Below are positions 15,521 to 24,213 of a stretch of DNA of 64,000 bases, one piece after another. Position numbers and translations under genes: made by a program. The notes under the pieces are model-generated. The model was not told the DNA's origin, made no database searches, and was given only the letters and a program-made list of their open reading frames with translations. Location: positions 1-64,000 of the forward strand of contig DWWS01000021.1 in assembly GCA_019119595.1 (NCBI GenBank). The letters run 5' to 3'. The first letter of the stretch is position 1. Every line of letters starts with the position of its first letter. The stretch comes from Candidatus Eisenbergiella merdavium (lineage in GTDB: Bacteria > Bacillota > Clostridia > Lachnospirales > Lachnospiraceae).

Positions 15521-16927
15521 TTACCGGAAATACTCCGCCGCCGGGTCCCCGCATTCCTCCAGCAGCCCCGCCAGCCGCTGCCTGCATTCTTGCACCAGCT
15601 CCGGCCTCTCCGGTGCCAGATTGTGTATTTGATAAGGGTCTGCCTGATGATCGAACAGCAGACAGGTAAAAGCGTTTTCCTGACTCGAAGCGCCGCCGGA
15701 AGCATCCGCCGTCCCGGCTCCCCCTGCCGCTCCGGCTCCCTCCGGGGCCTCCGTCCGCTCCATACAGAAGGTAAACCGTTCGTCCGCAAAGCCTCTCTGA
15801 TTTTCTCCAAGCACGTACAGTGCCTGTCTGATCGCTTCGTCCCGGTTCTCTAACAGCACCCCGCCCGCATTTTTCCCATGCAGTCCCTCCGGGATCGCTC
15901 CGCCAAGTCCCATCAGGGTAAGGAGCGTGGGCATCAGATCCACCGTGGAAAAGATCATGTCCGTAACGCGCGGCCTGAGCTTTTCCGGATATCGGATGAG
16001 AAGCGGCACCCGAAACGCCTCGTCATAGCAGCAGGCCTTTCCCATCCGCCCGTGGCTTCCCATCATTTCCCCGTGATCGGAGGTATATACCACGATGGTG
16101 TTGTCACGAAGTCCTCTTTCCTCCAGAGCGTCAAGCACCCGCTTCAGCTGATCATCCAGGCCGGAGATGGCGGCGAAATAACGCTTCACATTTTCTGTCG
16201 CAAGGTCGATCTTTTCCGCGTTCGGCCGAACGAGAAGCTCATCCGCCGTTTTTCCCTCATAGCGCTCCAGATACTCGTGCGGCACCTGCTCAAAGGGCAT
16301 GTGCGGCGGATTGTGCGCCAGGAATAGGGCGAAGGGCCTGTCCGTATCCACCCTTCGGATGTAATCCACCGCCACATCCGTTTCGTGGATGGGCGACCAG
16401 CCTTTCACATCGATCCTCTCCCGGATCCCGGCCTCGTTTTTCCAGTAATGCGGGGTAAAATGCCAGTCACAGCAGCCGTAGGAATACCAGAAATCAAAAC
16501 CGTGACGCCGCTTTCCGGGAGGGGTATAGGCGTCCCAGATCAGCCCGTCCTGCCTCCTGGCGTCTATGTAGGGATAATCCTCCTCCCGCGGTGTTTCCAG
16601 ATGCCATTTTCCGATATAGCCGCACTGATATCCGTTTTCTGAAAGAACGTCCGGCAGGCATCTGTCGTCCTCCCGCAGATAGCAGTCCGGATGTCCGGAA
16701 TGACAGTTTCCCGTCACGCCGTTGGAAAAGGGATAGCGGCCGGTGAACAGGATCCCCCGGTAGGGGCTGCACAGCGGGCAGTTGCTGTAGGCGTTGCGGA
16801 ATACCAGCGACTCCTGCGCGAGGGCGTCCAGATTCGGGGTGAGGACAGGATCCTCTCCGCGAAAGCCCATCGCCTGGGCGCGGAATTCGTCCGGGAAAAT
16901 GTAGATCAGGTTGGGATGTGTGGACAT
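15521..16927 (-). CDS. Type I sulfatase (Cys-type formylglycine site)
   Basis: 468 residues, start at 16927 behind AAAGGAGAAAAAACA. The N-terminus IYIFPDEFRAQAMG and TPNLDALAQES are alkaline-phosphatase-superfamily metal ligands. The catalytic signature CSPYRGILFTGRYP (near residue 53) carries the cysteine that must be converted to formylglycine. GKWHLE, HNPPHMPF and YTSDHGEMMGSHG complete the sulfatase set. No signal peptide is present, so a cytoplasmic enzyme is expected, maturated by an anaerobic radical SAM enzyme outside the window or, less likely, the one at 5618. It shares an operon with the GH38-like protein. Residues about 395-420 are a Gly/Ala-rich insert. Confidence 0.92.
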   Translation of the reverse strand: MSTHPNLIYIFPDEFRAQAMGFRGEDPVLTPNLDALAQESLVFRNAYSNCPLCSPYRGILFTGRYPFSNGVTGNCHSGHPDCYLREDDRCLPDVLSENGYQCGYIGKWHLETPREEDYPYIDARRQDGLIWDAYTPPGKRRHGFDFWYSYGCCDWHFTPHYWKNEAGIRERIDVKGWSPIHETDVAVDYIRRVDTDRPFALFLAHNPPHMPFEQVPHEYLERYEGKTADELLVRPNAEKIDLATENVKRYFAAISGLDDQLKRVLDALEERGLRDNTIVVYTSDHGEMMGSHGRMGKACCYDEAFRVPLLIRYPEKLRPRVTDMIFSTVDLMPTLLTLMGLGGAIPEGLHGKNAGGVLLENRDEAIRQALYVLGENQRGFADERFTFCMERTEAPEGAGAAGGAGTADASGGASSQENAFTCLLFDHQADPYQIHNLAPERPELVQECRQRLAGLLEECGDPAAEYFR

Positions 16928-16951
16928 TGTTTTTTCTCCTTTCGCTTACTG

Positions 16952-17509
16952 TCAGACAATACCGCAGGGCTTGTCAAAAACGCTCTTCCCCAGCCGGTAC
17001 GCCTCCTCCATGTGCCTGCTCCCTTTCGTCATCGCAGGGGTTCCGCAGCCCGTGCCGAGCACCATGCCGCAGTCCTGAAAATGCATATACCGGCAAAGCT
17101 TCCGGTAATGGGCCGTCAGACAGGGCATCACGTCCTCGTCGCTGTCCCATGCCGCCGTGATCAGCACCGCCTTCAGTCCCCTTGCAGACAACCTCATCGT
17201 ATAGCTGTAGAAGCGGTCGATCACCATTTTCAGCTGGGCGGACATGCCGAAGTAATAGACCGGCGTGACAAAAGCCACCATGTCCGCCGCCAGCAGTGCT
17301 TCGCGGATCTGGGGCACATCATCCTTCCAGGCGCAGTCTCCGTCCATACCGCAGTGCTCACAGCCCGTGCAGGGATGGACGTCCATGTGCGCCACGTCCA
17401 GAACCGTCACGCTGTGTCCCGCCTCCTTTGCGCCTTTGATAAACTGCTCCGCCAGAAGATTGCTGGAGCCTTTTTTGTGGGGACTTCCCTCTAAAACTAC
17501 AATTTTCAT
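16952..17509 (-). CDS. NADPH-dependent FMN reductase / flavodoxin-fold protein
   Basis: 185 residues, start at 17509 behind CAGGAGGACGGGAAG. The phosphate-binding loop EGSPHKKGSSNLLAEQF and the FVTPVYYFGMSAQLK segment identify the NADPH-dependent FMN reductase family. A cysteine cluster, HPCTGCEHCGMDGDC, is inserted after the second strand, as in many clostridial members, and may bind a metal or act as a redox relay. A close paralogue is at 37661-38200. It sits 24 bases from the sulfatase start on the same strand and may be the first gene of that operon. Confidence 0.9.
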   Translation of the reverse strand: MKIVVLEGSPHKKGSSNLLAEQFIKGAKEAGHSVTVLDVAHMDVHPCTGCEHCGMDGDCAWKDDVPQIREALLAADMVAFVTPVYYFGMSAQLKMVIDRFYSYTMRLSARGLKAVLITAAWDSDEDVMPCLTAHYRKLCRYMHFQDCGMVLGTGCGTPAMTKGSRHMEEAYRLGKSVFDKPCGIV

Positions 17510-17755
17510 CTTCCCGTCCTCCTGATAGCTTTCTTTTCTGAAAATAAAAAAATGCAAAAATAACAGGCATTCCCTCCGGAATAATTTCATTGTAATACGC
17601 CGCGCGCCCCCTGTCCAATACCTGCCCTTTATTTCTGAGAATGCTCCTGTCTTATCGCTGAAAATCCATTTGCGCCTCCCCCTATATTCCTATATAATTT
17701 ATCCTATAAGGAGTCCCGACTGCCGCAAAACAAAATGCCGAAGGAGACACCCGCA

Positions 17756-18391
17756 ATGCCGGACAGGACAATACCGTATTACAATATCATCATGAAATGT
17801 GAAAAGCCCCGCGCCGCCACCCCTGTGCTGCCGGAGGGCTTCCGTTTTCATATGTACCGGGACGGGGATGAGAAGGAATGGGCGTGGCTCGAATATGAGA
17901 TCGGTGATTTTTCTTCCACCACAGAGGCGGAGCAGTATTTTCTTTCCGCCTATTGCGGCCACAGCCGTCTGGATATCCGGGAGCGCTGCGTTTTTGTGCT
18001 GGATGAGCGGGGCCGCTTCGTCGGCTCCTGCATCGCGTGGAAGGATATCCGCCGCAGCGCTCCGGTGGCTTCCCTGCACTGGCTGGTCACAGCGCCCGGC
18101 CAGCAGGGCCGGGGTATCGGAAAAGCGTTGTGCCAAAGGGTCATGCAGATTTTTTCTGCCCGCGGGGAATTTCCCGTCTATCTGCACACCCAGCCGTGGA
18201 GCTGGAAGGCCGTTCTGCTCTACGCGGGACAGGGCTTCCGGCTGCAGCGCACGGATACCTTTTCCCATTATGAGAATCAGTTTGATCAGGCCCGGGAGGT
18301 TTTAAAGGATATCCTGACCGCGGAGCAGTACCGCTGTTTGATGGAAAAGACCACGGCGGCAGAAACAGAAAGGGAGGATTCGATATCATGA
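17756..18391 (+). CDS. GNAT-family N-acetyltransferase
   Basis: 211 residues from ATG 17756, which AAGGAG precedes by 9 bases; an ATG at 17735 has a worse site. The acetyl-CoA loop appears as VTAPGQQGRGIGKALCQRV, and the C-terminal WKAVLLYAGQGFRL is the usual beta-bulge region. The protein probably acetylates a small amine or a protein N-terminus in the cytoplasm; the substrate is unknown. It overlaps the next gene by 4 bases (ATGA), so both are made together. Confidence 0.88.
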   Translation: MPDRTIPYYNIIMKCEKPRAATPVLPEGFRFHMYRDGDEKEWAWLEYEIGDFSSTTEAEQYFLSAYCGHSRLDIRERCVFVLDERGRFVGSCIAWKDIRRSAPVASLHWLVTAPGQQGRGIGKALCQRVMQIFSARGEFPVYLHTQPWSWKAVLLYAGQGFRLQRTDTFSHYENQFDQAREVLKDILTAEQYRCLMEKTTAAETEREDSIS

Positions 18392-19359
18392 AAAAAGCCA
18401 TAGTAACCGGCGGCTGCGGCCACATCGGAACCTATCTTGTACCCATGCTGGTCAACGCGGGGTATGAGGTGGTCAGCATCACGAGAGGGCTCTCCCGGCC
18501 CTATGAGTATGACCCGGCCTGGGAAAAGGCGATCGCCGTACAGATGGACCGGGATAAGGAGCCGGATTTTGCCGCCAAAATAGCGGCGATGGAGCCGGAC
18601 GTGGTGGTGGATCTCATCAATTTTGACCTGAAGGATACCAAAGCGATGGCGGAAGCGCTGAAAGGCACCTCCTGCAGCCACTATCTGTTCTGCTCCTCCT
18701 GCTGGGCCCACGGGCGGGCGGAGGTGCTTCCCTTTGATCCGGACGATTCGGGCAAGGAGCCGCTGGACGAATACGGAAGGCAGAAATTCGCTTCCGAAAT
18801 GTATCTGAAGGAGCTTTTTGCCAGAGAGGGCTTTCCTGCCACCATCATCATGCCCGGTCAGATTTCCGGCCCCGGCTGGACGATCATGAACCCCTGGGCG
18901 AACAAGACTGTTCTCCCGTTCCAGAAGATTGCCGACGGGAAGGAGATCCTGCTTCCCAATTTCGGCATGGAGACCCTTCACCATGTGCACGGCTACGACG
19001 TGGCCCAGTGCTTTTTCCAGGCCATCACGCACCGGGAGCAGGCGCTGGGAGAGAGCTTCGACGCCGTAAGCGGCGGCTCCATCACCCTCTACGGATATGC
19101 GAAGCTGATGTATGACTTTTTCCACCAGGAGCCGAAGATCGGCTTCCTGCCCTGGAAGGAATGGTGCGACTACGTGGGCGATCCGAAGGAATGTGAGGAT
19201 ACCTGGTATCACATCAGCAGGAGCGGCTTTTTCACCCTGGAAAAGGAAAAACGGCTTCTGGACTACCATCCGAAATACACGAATGTGGAAACCATCCGCA
19301 TCGCGGTCCAGAGCTACGTGGACAGGGGCCTCATCCGGGTAAAAGGGACCGCGGACTGA
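18388..19359 (+). CDS. NAD-dependent epimerase/dehydratase family protein
   Basis: 323 residues. The nucleotide loop is VTGGCGHIGTYL and the catalytic YGRQK (YxxxK) sits near residue 130, so it is an extended short-chain dehydrogenase. FCSSCWAHGRAE holds the catalytic serine region, and MPGQISGPGW is the downstream substrate loop. Such enzymes epimerise or dehydrate nucleotide sugars or related compounds. It is coupled to the GNAT gene through ATGA and is followed by a hairpin at 19388. Confidence 0.88.
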   Translation: MKKAIVTGGCGHIGTYLVPMLVNAGYEVVSITRGLSRPYEYDPAWEKAIAVQMDRDKEPDFAAKIAAMEPDVVVDLINFDLKDTKAMAEALKGTSCSHYLFCSSCWAHGRAEVLPFDPDDSGKEPLDEYGRQKFASEMYLKELFAREGFPATIIMPGQISGPGWTIMNPWANKTVLPFQKIADGKEILLPNFGMETLHHVHGYDVAQCFFQAITHREQALGESFDAVSGGSITLYGYAKLMYDFFHQEPKIGFLPWKEWCDYVGDPKECEDTWYHISRSGFFTLEKEKRLLDYHPKYTNVETIRIAVQSYVDRGLIRVKGTAD

Positions 19360-19387
19360 AGCGGGGCAGGCTGCGAAACGAAGCGGA

Positions 19388-19410
19388 AAAGCGGCCTTCG
19401 GCCGCTTTCT
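19388..19410 (+). terminator. Stem-loop after the epimerase gene
   Basis: AAAGCGGCC and GGCCGCTTT pair over 9 bp around a TTC loop, 28 bases after the epimerase stop. The T-tail is short (TTTCTATT), so this is a modest rho-independent terminator. Confidence 0.6.
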
Positions 19411-19488
19411 ATTGGAGCGTTTGTCTGAAGACAAGCTTACCTGAATCGTAAAAAAAGAAGCCGGAAGGGCTTCGGAAGGGAAGGTTAT

Positions 19489-20637
19489 ATGAAATATCGG
19501 GAATTGGGGAAAACAGGCCTTATGGTGAGTGAGATCGGCCTCGGCGCGGAATGGCTGGAGCGGCACAACGCCCAGGAGGTGAAGGCGGTCATCGACTGCT
19601 GCATGAGCCGCGGCATCAACATCCTGGACTGCTGGATGTCAGCGCCCGGCGTCCGCACCAACATCGGAAACGCCCTCAAGGGGAACCGGGAAAAATGGAT
19701 CATCCAGGGGCATTTCGGCTCCACCTGGCAGGACGGGCAGTATGTCCAGACCAGAGATCTGGCAAAAGTGAAGGAGGCGTTTTCCGACCTGCTCACGCGC
19801 CTTCAGACCGACTACATTGATCTGGGAATGATCCACTTCGTGGATGAGGAAGCGGAATTCCACCGCATCATGGAAGGGGAATTTCTTGCCTATGTCAAGG
19901 AGCAGAAGGCAAAAGGCGTGATCCGGCACATCGGCATGAGCACCCACAATCCAAAGGTAGGCACGCTCGCGGCCCAAAGCGGCGAGATCGAAATGCTCCT
20001 GTTCAGCGTCAATCCCGCCTTTGACCTGCTTCCCGCAAGCGAAGATCTGGACGTCTGCTTTGCCGACACCTATGAGGAAAATCTGGGCGGCATCCATCCG
20101 GAGCGGGCCGAGCTGTACCAGACCTGCGCCCGGCAGGGCGTCGGGATCACGGTGATGAAGGGCTATGCGGGCGGAAGGCTGTTCTCCGCGCAGGCCTCTC
20201 CCTTCGGCGTGGCGCTCACTCCCATCCAGTGCCTCCACTACGCCCTGACCCGTCCCGCGGTCGCAAGCGTGCTCGCCGGTTATGACACGCCGGAGCATGT
20301 GGAGGCCGCCGTCGCATACGAAACCGCATCTGATGAGGAAAAGGATTACGCCAGCGTCCTTGCCAGCGCGCCGCATCACGCCTACTCCGGCCAGTGCACC
20401 TACTGCGGCCACTGCGCGCCCTGCCCGTCGGGCATCGATATTGCGATGGTCAACAAGCTCTACGACCTTGCCGCCATGCAGCAGACGGTTCCTTCCACCC
20501 TCCGTGCGCACTACGACTCCCTTTCCGCCAATGCGGCGGACTGTATCGCCTGCGGCGGCTGCGAGACCCGCTGCCCCTTCGGCGTCCCCGTGGTGGAACG
20601 GATGGAAAAGGCGAAAAAGCTGTTTGAACATTCCTGA
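19489..20637 (+). CDS. Aldo/keto reductase with C-terminal [4Fe-4S] ferredoxin domain
   Basis: 382 residues, preceded by GGAAGGGAAGG. The N-terminal barrel shows MKYRELGKTGLMVSEIGLGAEW, NILDCWMSAPG and GVIRHIGMSTHNP. The usual catalytic aldo/keto tyrosine region is altered (DCWMS in place of D-A--Y), as often in this iron-sulfur subfamily. The last 80 residues hold CTYCGHCAPCPSGIDI and CIACGGCETRCPFGV, two cluster motifs. Family members probably couple ferredoxin to carbonyl reduction in the cytoplasm. The gene is monocistronic and followed by a GC-rich terminator. Confidence 0.9.
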   Translation: MKYRELGKTGLMVSEIGLGAEWLERHNAQEVKAVIDCCMSRGINILDCWMSAPGVRTNIGNALKGNREKWIIQGHFGSTWQDGQYVQTRDLAKVKEAFSDLLTRLQTDYIDLGMIHFVDEEAEFHRIMEGEFLAYVKEQKAKGVIRHIGMSTHNPKVGTLAAQSGEIEMLLFSVNPAFDLLPASEDLDVCFADTYEENLGGIHPERAELYQTCARQGVGITVMKGYAGGRLFSAQASPFGVALTPIQCLHYALTRPAVASVLAGYDTPEHVEAAVAYETASDEEKDYASVLASAPHHAYSGQCTYCGHCAPCPSGIDIAMVNKLYDLAAMQQTVPSTLRAHYDSLSANAADCIACGGCETRCPFGVPVVERMEKAKKLFEHS

Positions 20638-20644
20638 AAGAAAG

Positions 20645-20664
20645 GCGGGGCCTTCCGGCCCCGC
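20645..20664 (+). terminator. GC-rich terminator hairpin
   Basis: GCGGGGCC and GGCCCCGC pair perfectly over 8 bp around TTCC, 8 bases after the aldo/keto reductase stop. Pyrimidine-rich sequence follows. Confidence 0.65.
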
Positions 20665-20674
20665 TGCGTTCCGC

Positions 20675-20735
20675 TTCCGATATCCTTTTTTCCGATATCC
20701 TTTTTTCCGATTTTCTTTTTTCTGATTTCCTTTTA
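20675..20735. repeat. Short pyrimidine-rich tandem repeat
   Basis: About four degenerate copies of a 15-16-base unit (TTCCGATATCCTTTT) lie between convergent genes and end in the stop codon of the gene at 20733. On the plus strand the T-runs could serve as termination tract for the preceding hairpin. Confidence 0.7.
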
Positions 20736-21101
20736 TTTCAGCCCCTTCGTCAGCGGGATCAGCATCAGAAGCACCAGCATTCCCACAACGCCGATCACGA
20801 CTCCGAGTATCATCCGGGCGAATACCATGCAGAAGCACATTCCCACGCCGAGCATCAGCGCTCCGGCCACGCCCACAAGGATGGCTCCTATCGTCTTACC
20901 GCTCACCCGGATCGGCGCCTTCTTTTCCATTCTCCTCCAGACCAGAAGATCCGCCAGCAGGATCACCATGCCGATGACTCCCGTAACGACGCCCTGCCTC
21001 ATCATGCCCCATTCCGGAAGCAGCGCCATGCACATGCCGATGGCAAAGCATACGCCTTCAACCGTTCCAAGCACCAGCGCCAGAAAATTGCTCTTTTTCA
21101 T
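20733..21101 (-). CDS. Small four-helix membrane protein
   Basis: 122 residues from ATG 21101, preceded by AAGGAGAAAAAAGG. Four membrane helices are clear (NFLALVLGTVEGVCFAIGM, GVVTGVIGMVILLADLLVW, IGAILVGVAGALMLGVGMC, ILGVVIGVVGMLVLLMLIP), joined by a short basic loop. No family motif is recognised. Its start overlaps the stop of the upstream gene by one base (TAATG), so the two small genes form a unit, possibly sensing or stabilising the membrane. Confidence 0.75.
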   Translation of the reverse strand: MKKSNFLALVLGTVEGVCFAIGMCMALLPEWGMMRQGVVTGVIGMVILLADLLVWRRMEKKAPIRVSGKTIGAILVGVAGALMLGVGMCFCMVFARMILGVVIGVVGMLVLLMLIPLTKGLK

Positions 21102-21325
21102 TACCTTTTTTCTCCTTCCTGCCTTCTTCCGCCGTTCGCCAGTCTTTCCCTGGTTTCCGCAACCGTTTCTCCCTCTCTGCCGAACAGCTTTTCCACGCAT
21201 TTATCCGAAACCCGATTGAAGCCGGAAACGATATCCTCCTCCATTTTCAGGAAGCCATCCACCACGCCCTTCTCAAGCTTCCGGTATCCGCCCGTTACTG
21301 CATCCTCTTTTTCCTGCTCCTGCAT
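21101..21325 (-). CDS. Small charged protein of unknown function
   Basis: 74 residues, start at 21325 behind AAAGGAGACAAAAAG. It is highly charged and helical, with GGYRKLEKGVVDGFLKMEED then IVSGFNRVSDKCVEKLFGREGE. This helix pattern (YK-IE--VV--F--IE--FV--F) recurs in small clostridial proteins encoded beside multi-helix membrane proteins. The single cysteine at 43 is the only one. It is coupled to the downstream membrane protein by TAATG. Function is unknown. Confidence 0.7.
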   Translation of the reverse strand: MQEQEKEDAVTGGYRKLEKGVVDGFLKMEEDIVSGFNRVSDKCVEKLFGREGETVAETRERLANGGRRQEGEKR

Positions 21326-21557
21326 ATCTTTTTGTCTCCTTTCTCACGGCTCTTTTTTCTGCATCTTTTTATTTTCTTTCCTTACCTGACGCTGACAGGA
21401 TAGCTCTGTTTTTTTGTAATACTGTTTCCGTTTTGTTTCAGAATCTTTAAATCAGCGGATCGTTGGATAAAACTTTCCCGATCCGGCAATTTCCTTTCCG
21501 CCGCTTATGAGTTATACTGAGTAAAAGAAAATCAGGAGCGCAGAAGGAGGAGCACCC

Positions 21558-22502
21558 ATGTCAGAAAAAATCAGGATCTTTCTTGTTTTGACCATTGCTG
21601 TCACGATCGCAGCACTTTCCGGCTGTTCCGGAACCGCTCAGGAGGCTGAGGCTCCCTCTGCCTGCACGGAAATAAGCGTCCCCTGGCGGCTGAAGCAGAT
21701 CGCTCTGGACGGGGATGCCGGATGGGCTCTGACGCTGGAAAATGAGATATTGCATACAGATCAGGGGATCGGGGAATTTGGCCCCGTAAGAAAAACAGAA
21801 GAACTCTGCGGCGGGCCGGACGCCTTTATAGCCGCGGATTTTGTGGATCACGAAACCGCCTTCCTGACATATTTTTCGGAGGACGGGAAAGATATGGTGA
21901 TAGACCGCACGCAGGACGGCGGGCAAAGCTGGGAACAGACTCGTATTCCTCATGGAAATAGCTCCGACGCAGGTTTTCTCTACCCCTCCTTTTCGGATCC
22001 GCAGAACGGCTTTCTTCTGTACTGCTCCACCCCAGGCGCCGGGATGATGGTCAAATTGCTGTTTCGTACCACAGACGGGGGAGAGACCTTTTCGCCGGTA
22101 TGCGATCTGACGGATACGCTGACGGGCTATCCGCAGGGGATAACCTTTTATGATGATAAGAACGGATATATCGGAGTGACCTATCACGGGCAGGAGAATT
22201 ATCTATACCGGACGCAGGACGGCGGCCTGACCTGGGAAAGCGAGAGCCTGCCGTTAAAAAATAAGGGCCGCTACATAGACGGCTTCGCGCCTGTTTTCCG
22301 GGACGAAGCCGGAGACGGCCTGCTGATGCTCAGGGTAGTGGACGATGCGGCAGAATACCGGCTTCTGACAACCAGGGACTTTGGAAATACCTGGACAGAA
22401 GCCGGAACGCTTCCTACGGAGACGTTATACAGCTATTCGGCCGGCCGGGACGGAGGGCTTTTCCTGATCGACCAGGCCGGAGTGCTGTACGAATACCGCT
22501 GA
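21558..22502 (+). CDS. Lipoprotein with BNR/photosynthesis-stability-like beta-propeller repeats
   Basis: 314 residues, start behind GAAGGAGGAGCACCC. The signal sequence ends in the lipobox LSGC, so the mature protein is anchored outside at Cys23. Repeated Asp-box motifs (RTQDGGQSWEQ, RTTDGGETFSP, RTQDGGLTWES, TTRDFGNTWTE) point to a sialidase-type beta-propeller, without sialidase catalytic residues being identifiable. Similar lipoproteins probably bind glycans or partner proteins. The gene stands alone, convergent with the GH4 gene 30 bases away. Confidence 0.85.
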   Translation: MSEKIRIFLVLTIAVTIAALSGCSGTAQEAEAPSACTEISVPWRLKQIALDGDAGWALTLENEILHTDQGIGEFGPVRKTEELCGGPDAFIAADFVDHETAFLTYFSEDGKDMVIDRTQDGGQSWEQTRIPHGNSSDAGFLYPSFSDPQNGFLLYCSTPGAGMMVKLLFRTTDGGETFSPVCDLTDTLTGYPQGITFYDDKNGYIGVTYHGQENYLYRTQDGGLTWESESLPLKNKGRYIDGFAPVFRDEAGDGLLMLRVVDDAAEYRLLTTRDFGNTWTEAGTLPTETLYSYSAGRDGGLFLIDQAGVLYEYR

Positions 22503-22531
22503 CGGCCAGGGCAGAAGGACGCTTTTGCGGC

Positions 22532-23995
22532 CTAAACCGTAATCTTCCTCGCCTCCCGTTCCGCTGAAACCTCTGCGGGAGTCTTTTCATGAAGTCTTGC
22601 GGCCCCTTTGTAATCCTTCGCGGGGATCAGGTTTCCCTTCGCCAGATTTTCCTTCGCCTGGCGGATCGCTTCCCCATACTGCGGCAGCCACTGCTCCTGC
22701 GCCACCAGCATTTCATCGATCATCTGCCAGATCTCCGGCGGATTGCATACCGCTCCTGTCAAAGGATCCATCATGGCCGCCTGCTTCAGCAGATTCACGT
22801 CACCGTGCACAGCCGCCTCCACCGCCAGCTTCTGCACCCAGATGGACTGGGAGCACACAGCCGCACAGCCCAGAGGCAGCTCACCGAGCTTCGGCACGCT
22901 GATGCCGTTCCCGTCCACGTAACAGGGCACCTCCACCACCGATTCCGCGGGCAGATTGGTGATGCAGCCTTCATTCATCACATTGAAATGCCCCCTGTAG
23001 CGCCGTCCCGTCTCCAGCGCTTCCATGATATAGGAGCAATGCTCGTTTCCTCTCTCCGAGCCGTCCAGCTTCTTCGGAGGCTCCTTCAGGATCTTCGGAT
23101 AATCCGTTTCAAACCAGTTTCTTTCCTCTCTGGTCACACGCAGATATCCCCCGGTCTCCCCGTTGATCCAGCTGTCCAGATTGATCCAGTCCCGGATCTC
23201 ATCCGGCCGCTTTCTGTACCAGGCCACATATTCCGACAAATGCCCGTTGGATTCCGTGGAATAATAGCCGAAGCGCTTCAGCATGTCGATCCGCACCTTT
23301 TCCTCCTCACGGAATCTTTCATGGGCCAGAAAGCCGGGAAGGATCCGGGGCAGCATGTCCTCCCCCTTATGCTTCACGGAAATGTACCAGGTCTGATGGT
23401 TGATCCCGGCGCAGATGATATCCAGCTCCTCCCTGGGGATCCCAAGCACCTCTGCGATCTGCATTTCCCCATGGATCTCCCCGTGACAAAGGCCGATGGT
23501 CTTCACACCGCCGTACTTGTTACACGCCCAGGTCGCCATCGCGTTCGGGTTGGAATAATTCAGCATGATGGCGCCCGGCTCGGCCACCTCACGGATATCC
23601 TTGCAGAAATTCAGCATTTCCGCGATCACCCGCTGTCCGTACATGATCCCGCCCACACAGAGGGTGTCGCCCACGCACTGATCCACGCCGTACTTCAACG
23701 GGATCTCAATATCCGTCTCAAACCCTTCCAGACCGCCGATCCGGACACAGTTGACGATATATCTTGCCCCGCGAAACGCCTCCCTCCTGTCCGTGGTGGC
23801 AAAAATTTTCACCGGAATATGATTGGCGTCCAGATCCTGCTGGCACAGCGCCCTCGTTTTCTCCAGATTATCCGCGTTGATATCCGTAAACGCCACCTCG
23901 ATATCACGAAATTCCGGCACCGACATGATGTCCGTAAAAAGCGTGCGGGCAAACACCAGACTTCCCGCACCGATCACCGCTACCTTAAAGCTCAT
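22532..23995 (-). CDS. GH4-family glycosidase (alpha-galactosidase-like)
   Basis: 487 residues; start at 23995 behind AAAAGGAGGTTTGGTC. GH4 enzymes use NAD and a metal. Here VIGAGSLVFARTLFTDIM is the dinucleotide fold, FTDINADNLEKT the second strand, and LNYSNPNAMATWA with GLCHGEIHG the conserved metal and catalytic region; Cys and His in CH are typical ligands. CAGINHQTWY is another family signature. Length fits the family (430-490). It resembles MelA-type alpha-galactosidases more than 6-phospho-glucosidases, but the substrate is uncertain. The AraC regulator gene is divergent 218 bases away and probably controls it. Confidence 0.9.
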   Translation of the reverse strand: MSFKVAVIGAGSLVFARTLFTDIMSVPEFRDIEVAFTDINADNLEKTRALCQQDLDANHIPVKIFATTDRREAFRGARYIVNCVRIGGLEGFETDIEIPLKYGVDQCVGDTLCVGGIMYGQRVIAEMLNFCKDIREVAEPGAIMLNYSNPNAMATWACNKYGGVKTIGLCHGEIHGEMQIAEVLGIPREELDIICAGINHQTWYISVKHKGEDMLPRILPGFLAHERFREEEKVRIDMLKRFGYYSTESNGHLSEYVAWYRKRPDEIRDWINLDSWINGETGGYLRVTREERNWFETDYPKILKEPPKKLDGSERGNEHCSYIMEALETGRRYRGHFNVMNEGCITNLPAESVVEVPCYVDGNGISVPKLGELPLGCAAVCSQSIWVQKLAVEAAVHGDVNLLKQAAMMDPLTGAVCNPPEIWQMIDEMLVAQEQWLPQYGEAIRQAKENLAKGNLIPAKDYKGAARLHEKTPAEVSAEREARKITV

Positions 23996-24213
23996 GACCA
24001 AACCTCCTTTTCTTTTTTTCAGCCCCATTATAATCCGTCCCGTTTTTTCATGCGCAAGCTTTTGTCCCCAAATTCGAAAGATGCAATATATTGCCGCATT
24101 TATTTTTTTATGATAAGCTGAAAATAATGATGATAAGCTACAAAAAAACAACCGCTCAGCCAGGTCTGCGCATTTGCCGCGAAGGCCGGAGCTGAAAACA
24201 AGGGAGGCCGTCC

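Noticed and set aside
13428-15632. Very long plus-strand open frame antisense to the GH38-like gene
   Set aside because: It has no ribosome site, is Pro/Arg/His-rich and mirrors the codon pattern of the real gene on the minus strand. It is an artefact of GC-rich coding DNA.
22589-24121. 510-codon plus-strand open frame opposite the GH4 gene
   Set aside because: Antisense shadow; the GH4 reading has a perfect ribosome site and family motifs.
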